From: Craspedostauros australis
Lineage: Eukaryota; Bacillariophyta; Bacillariophyceae; Mastogloiales; Achnanthaceae
Direction of reading: 5' to 3'
NCBI GenBank assembly: GCA_026770025.1
Contig: JAMXDE010000005.1
Span: forward strand, 682,001-746,000
DNA: 64,000 nt
Made by a program: the position numbers and the translations under genes. Positions 21,201 to 28,905 of this stretch are shown here, one piece after another. Positions within the stretch are counted from its first letter, which is position 1, and each line of letters opens with the position of its first letter. The notes beneath the pieces are model-generated. The model did no database searches and was not told where the DNA came from. It was given only the letters and a program-made list of their open reading frames with translations.

Positions 21201-22003
21201 CGACACAAGACACCGAACGGCGCGTGAACCAACTCATGGACTACTGCGCCACACATCCCAACGCCATTCTGGTGTATCATGCCAGCGACATGATCTTGCA
21301 TGTCGACAGCGACGCATCCTACCTCAGCTTACCAAAAGCGAGAAGCCGGGCCGGAGGCCACATGTACCTCAGCAAACGGTCCACCGAAGCCACCAAGGCA
21401 CCGAGCACCGAGCCACCCAACAATGGCGCCATCCACACTGTATGCAACAAAATACAAAATGTGATGAGCTCCGCGGCCGAAGCCGAAGTGGGCGCCCTGT
21501 ACTTGAACTGCACAGCAGCCACAGCACTTCGCACAACGCTCGACGAGTTGGGACATCCCCAACCACCTACACCCATCAAAACAGACAATTCCACAGCATC
21601 TGGAATTGTGAACAACACGATGAAACAACGACGCACACGGGCCATGGACATGCGATTCTACTGGGTACGCGACCGCGTCCAGCAGGGCCAGTTCATCATA
21701 TATTGGGCCCCAGGAGCCGACAACCTCGCCGACTACTTCACCAAACATCATCCGGCAGCTCACCATCGCAAAATGCGCGAAGTCTACCTCAAGCCCACTC
21801 CAGACAGTGGCAAGGCAACAGGACAGAGCATGCTGGGAGTTCCGCGAGGGTGTGTTGATTCCAGTCCCGCCCGTGACTCGCCTGTCCATCGCCAGAACGC
21901 TATGCACCTCGCGCCCACTTTTCTGCTAGAGACAGGCAAGCTACGATCAGGAATCCTTTCCGCAACTCCAGCGCTAATCAATACAATCTCTCATAAATAT
22001 TAG
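18203..22003 (+). CDS. Pol polyprotein (protease, integrase, reverse transcriptase, RNase H)
   Basis: 1,266 codons are open without interruption. In order: aspartic protease with DSG at 18284-18292; a pre-integrase zinc region (HHTSTK..FFHQCC); integrase core with Asp in TDQTGRFP (about 18967), Asp in MDNEAP (19160) and Glu in NAAERAI (19256, 32 residues further); reverse transcriptase with IDIKDFYLN, the KGMYGLPQAGK motif and VVDD in LVVDDFGVKY; RNase H with HVDSDAS, SSAAEAEVGAL and KTDNSTA, then NLADYFTKHHP. All catalytic acidic residues expected for copia are present. The frame has no natural ATG start and is expected to be made by readthrough of the Gag stop. It ends at TAG 22001-22003 inside the 3' LTR, so its last 50 or so residues are LTR-encoded. 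Confidence 0.93.
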   Translation, partial: QKRQEHSNQVVNSITNSSPCVPALAIVDSGCTSHFLRETDPCLNKTNDKNPLTVTLPDGSTIESSHQATVSMTNVPQHACTARVFPQLTSAALLSVGQLCDHGMTVEFDQEAVRVRRNGTTIHTGRRHQVDGMYRVNITPQELAVRHSANHIHHTSTKTELAKFFHQCCFSPSVATFTAAIKKGFFASWPGLTEQLIQKFLPPSDATAAGHMRQQYQNTQSTKNRCNHGNQSTKNPPEPHDVFMDVFRPTGKTYTDQTGRFPVTSSRGNQYIMILYDHDSNAILSRPMRSRHASELTRACGELLDVLLRAGLKPRFHRMDNEAPAELKQLIQAKNMEYQLVPPGIHRRNAAERAISTWKDHFIAGLATADDDFPLHLWCRMLPQCDITLNLLRPSRVNPHISAYHVLHGNFDFNATPLAPPGTKAIAHDKPAKRATWAPHGTKGWYIAPAMEHYRCYQIYCTNTRKVRITDTVELKPSRCATPMPTNAELAIKAAGDLAEALKTPCPPIQAVGDQQLGALEELSRIFQTVAPTKRDAPLPRVPERATVPATTATTNTRTSQPHATNKHTPAPPRVPETAPAVTDDEDSGDEDDDDHEETPPSETTAAARTRLRTGAIQRRRWDTNAPKANAVIDERTGTAYEYRHLVAGKVHGHTPEQWYRSFANEIGRLAQGIGTRIPATAATNTIFFIPRNKVPKDRTITYGRIVCAVRPQKAETHRTRLTVGGNLIDYPFDVHTPTAELTTAKCLFNSVVSTPAAKFMTIDIKDFYLNTEMERYEYMRMPIAMMPPEVVEQYKLHDLEHKGNVYVEVRKGMYGLPQAGKIANVKLQKHLAKFGYRPVVHTPGLWKHDCRPITFTLVVDDFGVKYVGEEHAKHLIGALQTIYKCIVEWSGDLYCGVSLKWDYTKRTVELSMPGYVQKALHKFQHPIPTRPQHAPAPWDAPTYGAKTQEPKHDDTSPKLPAEQIIRIRQVVGTLLYYARAVDPTILPAVSDIATQQAHATQDTERRVNQLMDYCATHPNAILVYHASDMILHVDSDASYLSLPKARSRAGGHMYLSKRSTEATKAPSTEPPNNGAIHTVCNKIQNVMSSAAEAEVGALYLNCTAATALRTTLDELGHPQPPTPIKTDNSTASGIVNNTMKQRRTRAMDMRFYWVRDRVQQGQFIIYWAPGADNLADYFTKHHPAAHHRKMREVYLKPTPDSGKATGQSMLGVPRGCVDSSPARDSPVHRQNAMHLAPTFLLETGKLRSGILSATPALINTISHKY
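21836..21852 (+). promoter_or_regulatory. Weak polypurine tract before the 3' LTR
   Basis: The bases before the 3' LTR contain GGGAG and GCGAGGG, the position where plus-strand DNA synthesis is normally primed. The tract is short and interrupted by pyrimidines. Confidence 0.45.
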
Positions 22004-22040
22004 CGAACAACATTGATTCACTCACTCAGTCCTATTGACA
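21853..22040 (+). repeat. 3' LTR (188 bp)
   Basis: Identical to the 5' LTR at 16790-16977. The Pol stop codon lies inside it at 22001-22003. Confidence 0.95.
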
Positions 22041-22045
22041 ATTTC
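22041..22045 (+). repeat. Target site duplication (right), ATTTC
   Basis: Equals 16785-16789 on the left side of the element. Confidence 0.9.
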
Positions 22046-22078
22046 CTCATGGATATCGTTCTCCAGTCCCTTTGGTGC

Positions 22079-22858
22079 TCAAACAGAGTCGATGAGATTG
22101 TCCTTGTCCATCTCGTCGCATACCGCGCAGACTGTGATCCAGAATCGCTGCTCCTGCATATCTCGAAATGAGGCCTTACTGATCGTGGTCGTCGCGTGCG
22201 ACTTCGAGGACGCGGCTCTTGTCGTCGCAACTGTCGCAATCTTTTCATTCATCTCCCCCCTCTTCGGCCCCACATCGCCACCATTGGCAAGATAAATGTG
22301 ACGCTCTTCCCTGGATGCTGACGCATCAACCTTGCGGTTCTTGAAGCGAGCGAAGAGGCCTTTGCCCTTCACGGCCTGGATGAAGTACTTTGGGACGAAA
22401 TGCGAGTTGCCACCTTGCTTGATGCAATCCACGCGTTCGCCTGCGATGAAGACACCGTATTCCTTGCGGTTTGGCTTGAGCCTGCGCACCATGGCTTGCT
22501 TGTACGCCGTTTGGGATTTGATCATCGTCGGGCGCTGGCCTTTGTATTGAGGTACGTTGAGCACGTAGATGGTGTAGGAGTACGTCGCATCGTTGTCCAA
22601 CGTCCGAACGCAGAACGTGTTGTCTGTGGCCTTCGTGCTGGGATTGCGGCTCTGCAGGATCGCGTAGCTGGCGCTGTGAAGGCTGGATCTGCATTGTATG
22701 GCATCATTTACCGGCAGGCACGACGCAGATTCAGCGGCGGAAAAGAGGTTCTTCGGGAAGCTGACTGCTTGCTGCTGTTTTATCCGCGGCGGATTGCGAG
22801 CGGATGTGCCTGCGGGCATCCTTGCAGTACTTGCGGCGTTCATGGCCGTGGCTGACAT
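22079..22858 (-). CDS. Orphan-family protein, paralogue of the gene at 43948
   Basis: 259 residues from ATG 22858 to a stop 38 bp short of the retrotransposon. It shares long conserved stretches with the minus-strand gene at 43948-44712: ISFPK(N/D)LFS.AE, LQSR.PSTKA, DATYSY..YVL..PQYK, RRLK.N.KEYGVF and the C-terminal CDEMDKD....SV. Four or so conserved Cys could form a small metal or disulfide site. The middle is rich in beta-strand-like Tyr/Val/Ile and the C-terminus is Ala/Ser/Thr-rich. No known domain recognised; a nuclear or DNA-associated role cannot be inferred. Conservation between two separate loci shows it is a real coding family. Confidence 0.75.
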   Translation of the reverse strand: MSATAMNAASTARMPAGTSARNPPRIKQQQAVSFPKNLFSAAESASCLPVNDAIQCRSSLHSASYAILQSRNPSTKATDNTFCVRTLDNDATYSYTIYVLNVPQYKGQRPTMIKSQTAYKQAMVRRLKPNRKEYGVFIAGERVDCIKQGGNSHFVPKYFIQAVKGKGLFARFKNRKVDASASREERHIYLANGGDVGPKRGEMNEKIATVATTRAASSKSHATTTISKASFRDMQEQRFWITVCAVCDEMDKDNLIDSV

Positions 22859-23577
22859 TGCGGCGCTCCAACAGTGTGGGTGTGTGAGAGAGAGGGCGGT
22901 TCCTGTGACGCTGAACCTAACTGATGGAGTCTGTACTCGGAGAGTGGTTGCCGTCCTTGCCGTCCTTGCCGTCCTTGCAGTTGAAGACTATTAATGGCAT
23001 TATGATGCAGAGTCTGGAGATGGGTCGCCACTCATACTTGTCACACTCTCTTGTGTAGTTGGCATTGGGTCTCTTCCAACGTGTTGTTGTCCAATTTGCG
23101 TGATGTGCAATGTGTGATGCCGCAGATGTGTGATGTTCCAGAACTGCACAAATCGGTGACACTCAAGCTTAAGCACACAACGAGAGGTGTCACGTCAACC
23201 CAATCTCCTTGATGGTCTTCGTTCATGCCCATTCGCAGTTCTGCCCTCGGACTCGCGCCGTTCCTTCTCCCGCCACTCCCATGCATGATACTCGACCACT
23301 GTGCTGTTGCCTACGAGACGAGATAGACTTTGCGGCCACTGGTATGTACGCAAAGTCGTAAGCACTCGCAACCAGTATACTCCTCGTCCGATGCCGCAGA
23401 GTTGGAGATGACCCTGCCGTTTGGGTTGCCTTCGGGAAGAGAGAGAGAGAGGCAGACAGCTGACGAGGCGGGCCAAGAGGTGCCATGTTCCTTCTGGAAT
23501 AACGACGAGTGCTGTCTCGAGAGCACAGTGTATCATTCTTCAATTAGGTAACACACACGTGTGCACCGGTAGCTACT
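22859..23577. other. Intergenic region
   Basis: Between the orphan gene's start and the end of the ABC1-type kinase gene, both on the minus strand. It contains a CCGTCCTTG unit repeated about three times at 22951-22978 and an AGAGAG run at 23440. No gene is supported; several short overlapping frames were judged noise. Confidence 0.5.
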
Positions 23578-26103
23578 CTATCTCATCATCATATTGCCGC
23601 CCATTCGTTTCTCATCCCTGCGGTTGTATTCCTCGAAGCGCCGCCCAAGCAACTTTGTCTGGAACTCGACGATCTGCTTCTGGAGGTTCATCACCACCTT
23701 GCGCGTCTCTTCCTTCAGATACTTGTCCACGCCCTCAATTTCCACAATGTAAGGCGCGGCGCTGGAGATGAAGTCGAACTCAGGGTCCAGCGTCTTTCCC
23801 ACTCCCGTCATTTGCGATATTGCGCGTGCTACGAAGGCGTACTCGGCGGGCAACGTGAAGTAGGACATCACCTTCATATCGTTGGGTGGCGGTGGCGTTG
23901 CTTGCGACGATGTGGACGACGATGACGAATCCCACTCGCCAGATTTGGCCAGAGTTGCGGCGGCATTCGCTTCCGTATTTGATTCGTCTGTTGATACAGC
24001 GGCTTCTCCTGCAGTGGCATTCAGATTGACATCGCCATTGACGCTTCCATTGATTTGGGTCTCTGTAGTCTCATCGTCGTTGACGTTTCGATCTGCCACA
24101 GGACACTGTTTAAAGACGTACCCCTGCCGCTTCAGCTTCTTTCGATTGGCCTTGATCTTGCCCTTCTTGTAGTTATCGGCGATCTTGGCTCGCACCATCT
24201 CCAAATCGGCGCCATCCACCAACACGCCCATCTTGTCGAATGCCACCATGGAACGATCCACGTCTGTGTCGATGATCGCCTTGATGATCCCGAGTATCCC
24301 ATCTGCCTGATCCAACGACAGCGAAGCGGATTGTCCAAAGTCGTACAGCACCAACCTGGGTTCGCCTGTTCCATCTGCATTCGTTCCAGCAGCGCCCAGC
24401 TCGACACCCAGATTGCCTGGATGCGGGTCCGTCGAAAAGAACAGGTTGCAGCAAAACTGCCTCAGGTAGGCTCGCGCGAGGTTGTCAGCCAGTTGCGTGC
24501 GCTGCTCTGCCGAGATGTTGGCCTCGTCAAGCTTTGCGAGGTTGGTGATCTTGATGCTCGGAACATATTCCATCACCAACATGCGTTGGCTCGTGAGATC
24601 CTCGTACACCCAAGGAATTCGGATCCATTCGGCGGCACTGGGCAGCGTCTTTCCATTGCGTGATTGCGCAGTCGGCGTCATCGGTTGACCGCCCTTGCCG
24701 ATTCCAAAATCGCGGGATATACGTAGCGAGTTGGACGCTTCATCGCGGTAGTCGATTTCTCTGTACAGGATGTCTTCAGCATCTTCGAATATCTTCGTCC
24801 ACGAGGATTGCACTCCGCCGCCGACGTTCTTGTTGGCAGTCGGTATCTTGTCCATCGTCTTGGCGATCGTGGTGAGCAGCACGAAGTCCTGATCGTAAAT
24901 CTCCTTCAAATTGGGTCGTTGGATCTTGACGGCGACTTCGTCACCTGATTCTCTCAACGTGGCGCGATGCACCTGCCCCAAACTCGCAGCTGCCAGAGGG
25001 TTGGAATCGAAGCTGGAAAACAGACGATCGAAGTCTTCCTTGCCACCCTCCAACGAGGAGTATGCTAACTCCAGCGCCTTCTCACCCGTCCTGGCCGGAA
25101 CGCGATCCTGAAGCCGTTCCATGGCGGTGAGCCATTCCTTACCAAATATACTGTCTTGACACGACAAGATCTGTCCCAGCTTGATGTACAACGGACCCAG
25201 CTTGAGCAGCCGCTCCGCGAACCGCGCACCGGCCACGTCACGAATGTTCTGCCGCCGCTGCTTCATGCGCAGCAATTGGGACAGCTTGCTTGCGACATAC
25301 AGCATGCATTGATCCAAAAGCAACATGACGATGGCGCCTCCACGTGCAGCCGGTTGTTGAGAGTAGCGTCCCCACTCGGACGTGGCATCGTCCTTTTGTC
25401 TGCGCCTTGTTCGAATGCTAGCGATGCAGCACGATGCGAGGTACGCGGCCGTGAATGCAGTGAGGACAAGGTTTGTGGTCGAAGTCCTTCGTATTCTGGA
25501 TTTGATGCTTCTAGATGTAGCCGCGAAGGTCTTGATGATGAGCTGCGCTGTGGATGCAACAAGCCCTGACGTAGCCGAAGGCGTTGCCTCTGAAGACACA
25601 GCCGACGCAGATGCCCAAGCCGATCTCGGTGACCTGAACAGTGTCGTGGTGGCAACGGCCGACATCGCGATGCCGACCGATTTGATAGCGTGCCAACTTG
25701 ATGTTGGTCTGCCGAGGCTGCTGCTGCTGTTGGGATTTGGTCTTCTGTTTGTTCTCATGTCCCGAAAGAGGGGAGAGTACACTGCATGGTCGGTGTGTGG
25801 CCGGTTGCTATTTGCATCAAAGGGAGTTGTGGATGGGAGCGATGCAACGGAGGAGCCTTGACTCTGTCTCGTTGGAAGGCTCGGAATGTGCGGTCGTGGA
25901 GACGGCAGTCGTTGGTGCATGGAAGATGATTGGGCCATCCTTGCATTTGTGTGCCGAGAGTCAAAGGCACCATTGTTGGTGAACGCAACAACTGCTGGCA
26001 AGAAGATGGTGGCCATCATCAGTGTCATCATGATCATTGCTACCGTCATCGCCATGATGCTGCTGATCACGGTGGTGGGGAGCTTGGTTCTCGCTCTCTT
26101 CAT
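23578..26103 (-). CDS. ABC1/UbiB-type atypical kinase, plastid-targeted
   Basis: This intronless gene encodes 841 residues. A long hydrophobic signal rich in Met/Ile (about 12-40) ends in AVVAF-TNN, a diatom plastid motif. The ABC1 domain has YIKLGQILSCQD (KxGQ motif, about 308), the Ala-rich loop AAASLGQVHRA (about 370), the ATP-binding Lys in VAVKIQRP (about 391), EIDYRDEASN, DPHPGN (about 559) and the DFG-type YDFGQ (about 586). The family supports isoprenoid quinone or tocopherol metabolism and plastoglobule function in plastids (established for related proteins). A poorly conserved acidic insert rich in Asn/Thr/Ala (about 675-735) precedes the C-terminal helix bundle. It shares an upstream region with the divergent dehydrogenase gene. 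Confidence 0.9.
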   Translation of the reverse strand: MKRARTKLPTTVISSIMAMTVAMIMMTLMMATIFLPAVVAFTNNGAFDSRHTNARMAQSSSMHQRLPSPRPHIPSLPTRQSQGSSVASLPSTTPFDANSNRPHTDHAVYSPLFRDMRTNRRPNPNSSSSLGRPTSSWHAIKSVGIAMSAVATTTLFRSPRSAWASASAVSSEATPSATSGLVASTAQLIIKTFAATSRSIKSRIRRTSTTNLVLTAFTAAYLASCCIASIRTRRRQKDDATSEWGRYSQQPAARGGAIVMLLLDQCMLYVASKLSQLLRMKQRRQNIRDVAGARFAERLLKLGPLYIKLGQILSCQDSIFGKEWLTAMERLQDRVPARTGEKALELAYSSLEGGKEDFDRLFSSFDSNPLAAASLGQVHRATLRESGDEVAVKIQRPNLKEIYDQDFVLLTTIAKTMDKIPTANKNVGGGVQSSWTKIFEDAEDILYREIDYRDEASNSLRISRDFGIGKGGQPMTPTAQSRNGKTLPSAAEWIRIPWVYEDLTSQRMLVMEYVPSIKITNLAKLDEANISAEQRTQLADNLARAYLRQFCCNLFFSTDPHPGNLGVELGAAGTNADGTGEPRLVLYDFGQSASLSLDQADGILGIIKAIIDTDVDRSMVAFDKMGVLVDGADLEMVRAKIADNYKKGKIKANRKKLKRQGYVFKQCPVADRNVNDDETTETQINGSVNGDVNLNATAGEAAVSTDESNTEANAAATLAKSGEWDSSSSSTSSQATPPPPNDMKVMSYFTLPAEYAFVARAISQMTGVGKTLDPEFDFISSAAPYIVEIEGVDKYLKEETRKVVMNLQKQIVEFQTKLLGRRFEEYNRRDEKRMGGNMMMR

Positions 26104-26883
26104 TTTGCTTTTGTATGTGTGGTAGTAGCAGCGACTATGATGATGATGATGATGATGCGGCGCCGCAAGCTATTGTGGTTGCTGATTGTATCAGTGTTCT
26201 GGAGAGTATCAGCTCGAAGACGACGTGCTATACAATTCGGTGAACTGCTGCCAGCTTCGGACCGCGGATGTGAACCTCAGGTGTCACGAGGTTCGGTTCT
26301 GGCCTTGAGCATTCCACGTCGGGTACGATTGAGTCTGTTACGATGGTGGCTGATGGTGTATGGTGGTGGTTTCCTCCCCTGCAACCCATGGCGTCCAATC
26401 TGTATAACGCTGGTGGCCTCGACGACATCGATGGTTCTTGTGGACAACGACGATGCCGACTCCCGAACCTGAAGTTGGGAAGAATGCTATTGACGTGCGT
26501 TGTGGTCAGCATGCTTTGGCAGAGAGCGCGATGACCACAAACCATGGGCGGATTCGCCTTCAATTTGAAGTCGATCGAATCAACCGCCACCAAATCTTCA
26601 TGACTTGACGTCACTCGTTGCTGGCCGATCTTGGATCAAAAAGATCCACTTCCACATCCCCATTCTCAGTTGTCAACCGTTCGCATCCTTTGCGACGCAC
26701 AACGACCGGCAGGGGGTGGTTGGAGCAACAGCGTCACTGACACAAACGCGAACGCCGACAACATCGTCACCAACGCCGCAACCACTACTGCCGTCTCATT
26801 TGCGAGCCATCCCCACTGATTGTACTATACTCTGCTCAGCTCTACTCCACTCGACACCTGTTGTGAACAACACACCAACGACC
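26104..26883. promoter_or_regulatory. Shared region between divergent genes
   Basis: About 780 bp separates the kinase gene (-) from the dehydrogenase gene (+), so it should carry both promoters. It holds an ATG-repeat microsatellite (about 26138-26157). A 13-bp sequence TACTCCACTCGAC at 26843-26855 lies 28 bp before the dehydrogenase ATG and recurs upstream of the gene at 62142-63407. No gene seen. Confidence 0.45.
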
Positions 26884-28155
26884 ATGCCATTCCCAAGCTT
26901 GTCATCGCTCTCATCCCTGCCATCGAGATCCAACGCGGTTCAATTGCTCGTCAAGCAAGGCACGTCAGGTCAATCTTCAGGCCTGGGTCGTTGTTCTCGG
27001 CAACTCGCGACGACGACAGCTGCGGAACGATTCCGCTCTGCTCTTCACATATCGAGCACCAACAACAGAAGTACAACGGGTAGTCTCAAAGCCAACACCC
27101 AGCGTTTCATGATGAGCACCACGGGCACTGCCGCAGATCCGGAAAAGCCCGTCGCACTGTTCCTCAACGCATCACGTCTGGACTATGATCGCAAGCTGGA
27201 CTTCACCAAGCTTGCCGAGATCGTGGATTTCCGACGCAACGATCAGGATTACGTCACGGATCCGGTCCAGCTGGTGGACATGGTCCAGGAGCACCAGCCG
27301 TCCATCGTCATCACGAAGGAGATGCAGGTCCCGGCCGATTGCGTCAAACAGTTCCCCGACAGCGTCCAGCTCCTCTGCGAGGCGGGCACGGGATACAACA
27401 ACATCCCCACCACCGTGGCGCGCGATTGCGGCATCACGGTTTGCAATATCCCCACCTACAGCACCGAGGCAGTCGCGCACATGGCCATCACGTACCTCAT
27501 GAACCTCTCCATCAGCATGTTCGAGCAGCAGGCCATGCTGCAGCGAGGCGACCGTTCCAACTTCACGGGACCATTCACGCTGCCGCTGTCCGAACTCAAT
27601 CAAAAGACGCTGGGCCTCGTCGGCGGCGCGGGGCGCATCGGCAGCAAGGTCGCGGACGTCGCCCTGGCCCTCGGCATGAAGATCATCATTTCCAGCCGCG
27701 CCGGGCAGCTTCCCGATGATCACAGATTGAAGGACCATCCGGACGTCGCGTGCGTTGCCAACGTCGATGACGATCTGCTGCCTCATTGCGATTACGTCAG
27801 CCTCCACACGCCGCTCAATGACCAAACGCGCGGCACCTTTGGTCGCAAGCAGCTGGAACAGATGCGCCCGACCGCATTCCTCATCAACACATCGCGGGGG
27901 GCAGTCTGCAACGAGGAGGAGCTCATCGCCTGCCTCAAGGAGAAGGTGATCGCCGGTGCGGGGTTGGATGTCACGACGACGGAGCCGGCGCCGATGGAGT
28001 CGGAGCTGTGGGACCTGCCCAACGTGTGGCTCTCGCCTCACATCGGTTGGAGACGTATCGAGACGCGGCAGCGTTTGGTGGATATGACGTACGACAACAT
28101 CCTCGCATTCAATAATGCCAAATCGCCCGAGGATTACGTCAACGTCGTGAACTGA
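26884..28155 (+). CDS. D-isomer-specific 2-hydroxyacid dehydrogenase
   Basis: 423 residues from ATG 26884; the frame extends further upstream but only from a non-ATG codon. The first 90 residues are rich in Ser, Arg, Thr and Gln and poor in acids, fitting a mitochondrial presequence. The catalytic part has the NAD-binding GGAGRIG (about 246), the catalytic Arg in NTSRGAVCN (about 336), Glu in DVTTTEPAP (about 365) and His in SPHIGW (about 384), the full set expected of the family. It reduces a 2-keto acid such as hydroxypyruvate, glyoxylate or pyruvate to the D-hydroxyacid with NAD(P)H; the precise substrate is not readable from sequence. No intron seen. Confidence 0.9.
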   Translation: MPFPSLSSLSSLPSRSNAVQLLVKQGTSGQSSGLGRCSRQLATTTAAERFRSALHISSTNNRSTTGSLKANTQRFMMSTTGTAADPEKPVALFLNASRLDYDRKLDFTKLAEIVDFRRNDQDYVTDPVQLVDMVQEHQPSIVITKEMQVPADCVKQFPDSVQLLCEAGTGYNNIPTTVARDCGITVCNIPTYSTEAVAHMAITYLMNLSISMFEQQAMLQRGDRSNFTGPFTLPLSELNQKTLGLVGGAGRIGSKVADVALALGMKIIISSRAGQLPDDHRLKDHPDVACVANVDDDLLPHCDYVSLHTPLNDQTRGTFGRKQLEQMRPTAFLINTSRGAVCNEEELIACLKEKVIAGAGLDVTTTEPAPMESELWDLPNVWLSPHIGWRRIETRQRLVDMTYDNILAFNNAKSPEDYVNVVN

Positions 28156-28905
28156 CTTGGAGTCTGATGAGATCGGAATACATAATGGAACGGAATGGGA
28201 TGGAATGAAGGAGGAGGAAGACCGGATTACGACTGGAGTAAATCGGAGAAGAATAGTAATAGAACTCCAGCCCGCATGTGAGATTCATGCTTTGTACGAC
28301 TACAAGTGCTCTACTCTAAATTCGCATGGCAATACTACGCCCTAACCGTGAATAAACCAGTTCGTGAATGCGTAATCGCGCAAAAATCCATTCATTCCAG
28401 TCAATTGTCCGCAAAAAGCGCTCGCATAGACCTAAATTGATTCCAAGTTTCTCGTTCCACAACTTCGGACAAAAATGGTCACAAAGTGCTACATCAGCAG
28501 TCGTGTGAGGTATCATTGCTCACCAAATTCAGCACAACCAAGACCTTCCCCAGATTGAAATTGGATGACGAGAACGGCCTCCGGAATGAGTCTGGGGCCG
28601 CCTTCAACTGCCTCTGGTGGTCCATCGCGTGAATTCGGAAGGAGGGGAGGAGCTGGGGATGCTGAGGAGCATGAAAGGATCACAACATCCATCGCTCCGA
28701 CTTTGTTTCGTTTGCCATTCACATTCACAACACGAGCAACAAACATACCTTACCACACAGACGAGAGCAAAAAACAACAACGACGACGACGCAGTAAAGT
28801 CAGAAACAGCTGAGAAGAAAGACGAGAGGCTTCGGACCTCAGCACAAGCCACAAACCACCTCCTCTCCCACCACCGCGTCTACCACCACTTCAACGACTG
28901 GCACC
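28156..28905. other. Intergenic region before LRR gene 1
   Basis: Contains the 3' end of the dehydrogenase gene, with a GGAATGGGATGGAATGAAGGAGG purine run at about 28193-28215, and the leader of LRR gene 1, rich in AC and GAC runs (28700-28900). No coding sequence supported. Confidence 0.5.

Larger units (their letters stand above)
16790..22040 (+). mobile_element. Complete Ty1/copia LTR retrotransposon (diatom CoDi-like)
   Basis: This 5,251-bp element has two identical 188-bp LTRs (TG...CA ends), a 5-bp target duplication, an intact Gag frame, and an intact Pol frame in the order protease, integrase, reverse transcriptase, RNase H. That order defines copia rather than gypsy. Identical LTRs and the absence of internal frameshifts imply recent insertion and possible activity. 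It is more C/A-rich in coding sense than its flanks. It landed 38 bp beyond the stop codon of the minus-strand gene at 22079, so that gene's 3' end may be affected. Confidence 0.95.

Noticed and set aside
19099-21858. 919-codon open frame in the +1 frame across Pol
   Set aside because: It overlaps the catalytic Pol frame, is dominated by Arg/His/Thr/Ser, and has no domain; the C/A-rich codon use of Pol keeps the other frame free of stops.
27172-28041. 289-codon minus-strand frame in the dehydrogenase
   Set aside because: Antisense shadow of a gene with all catalytic residues.
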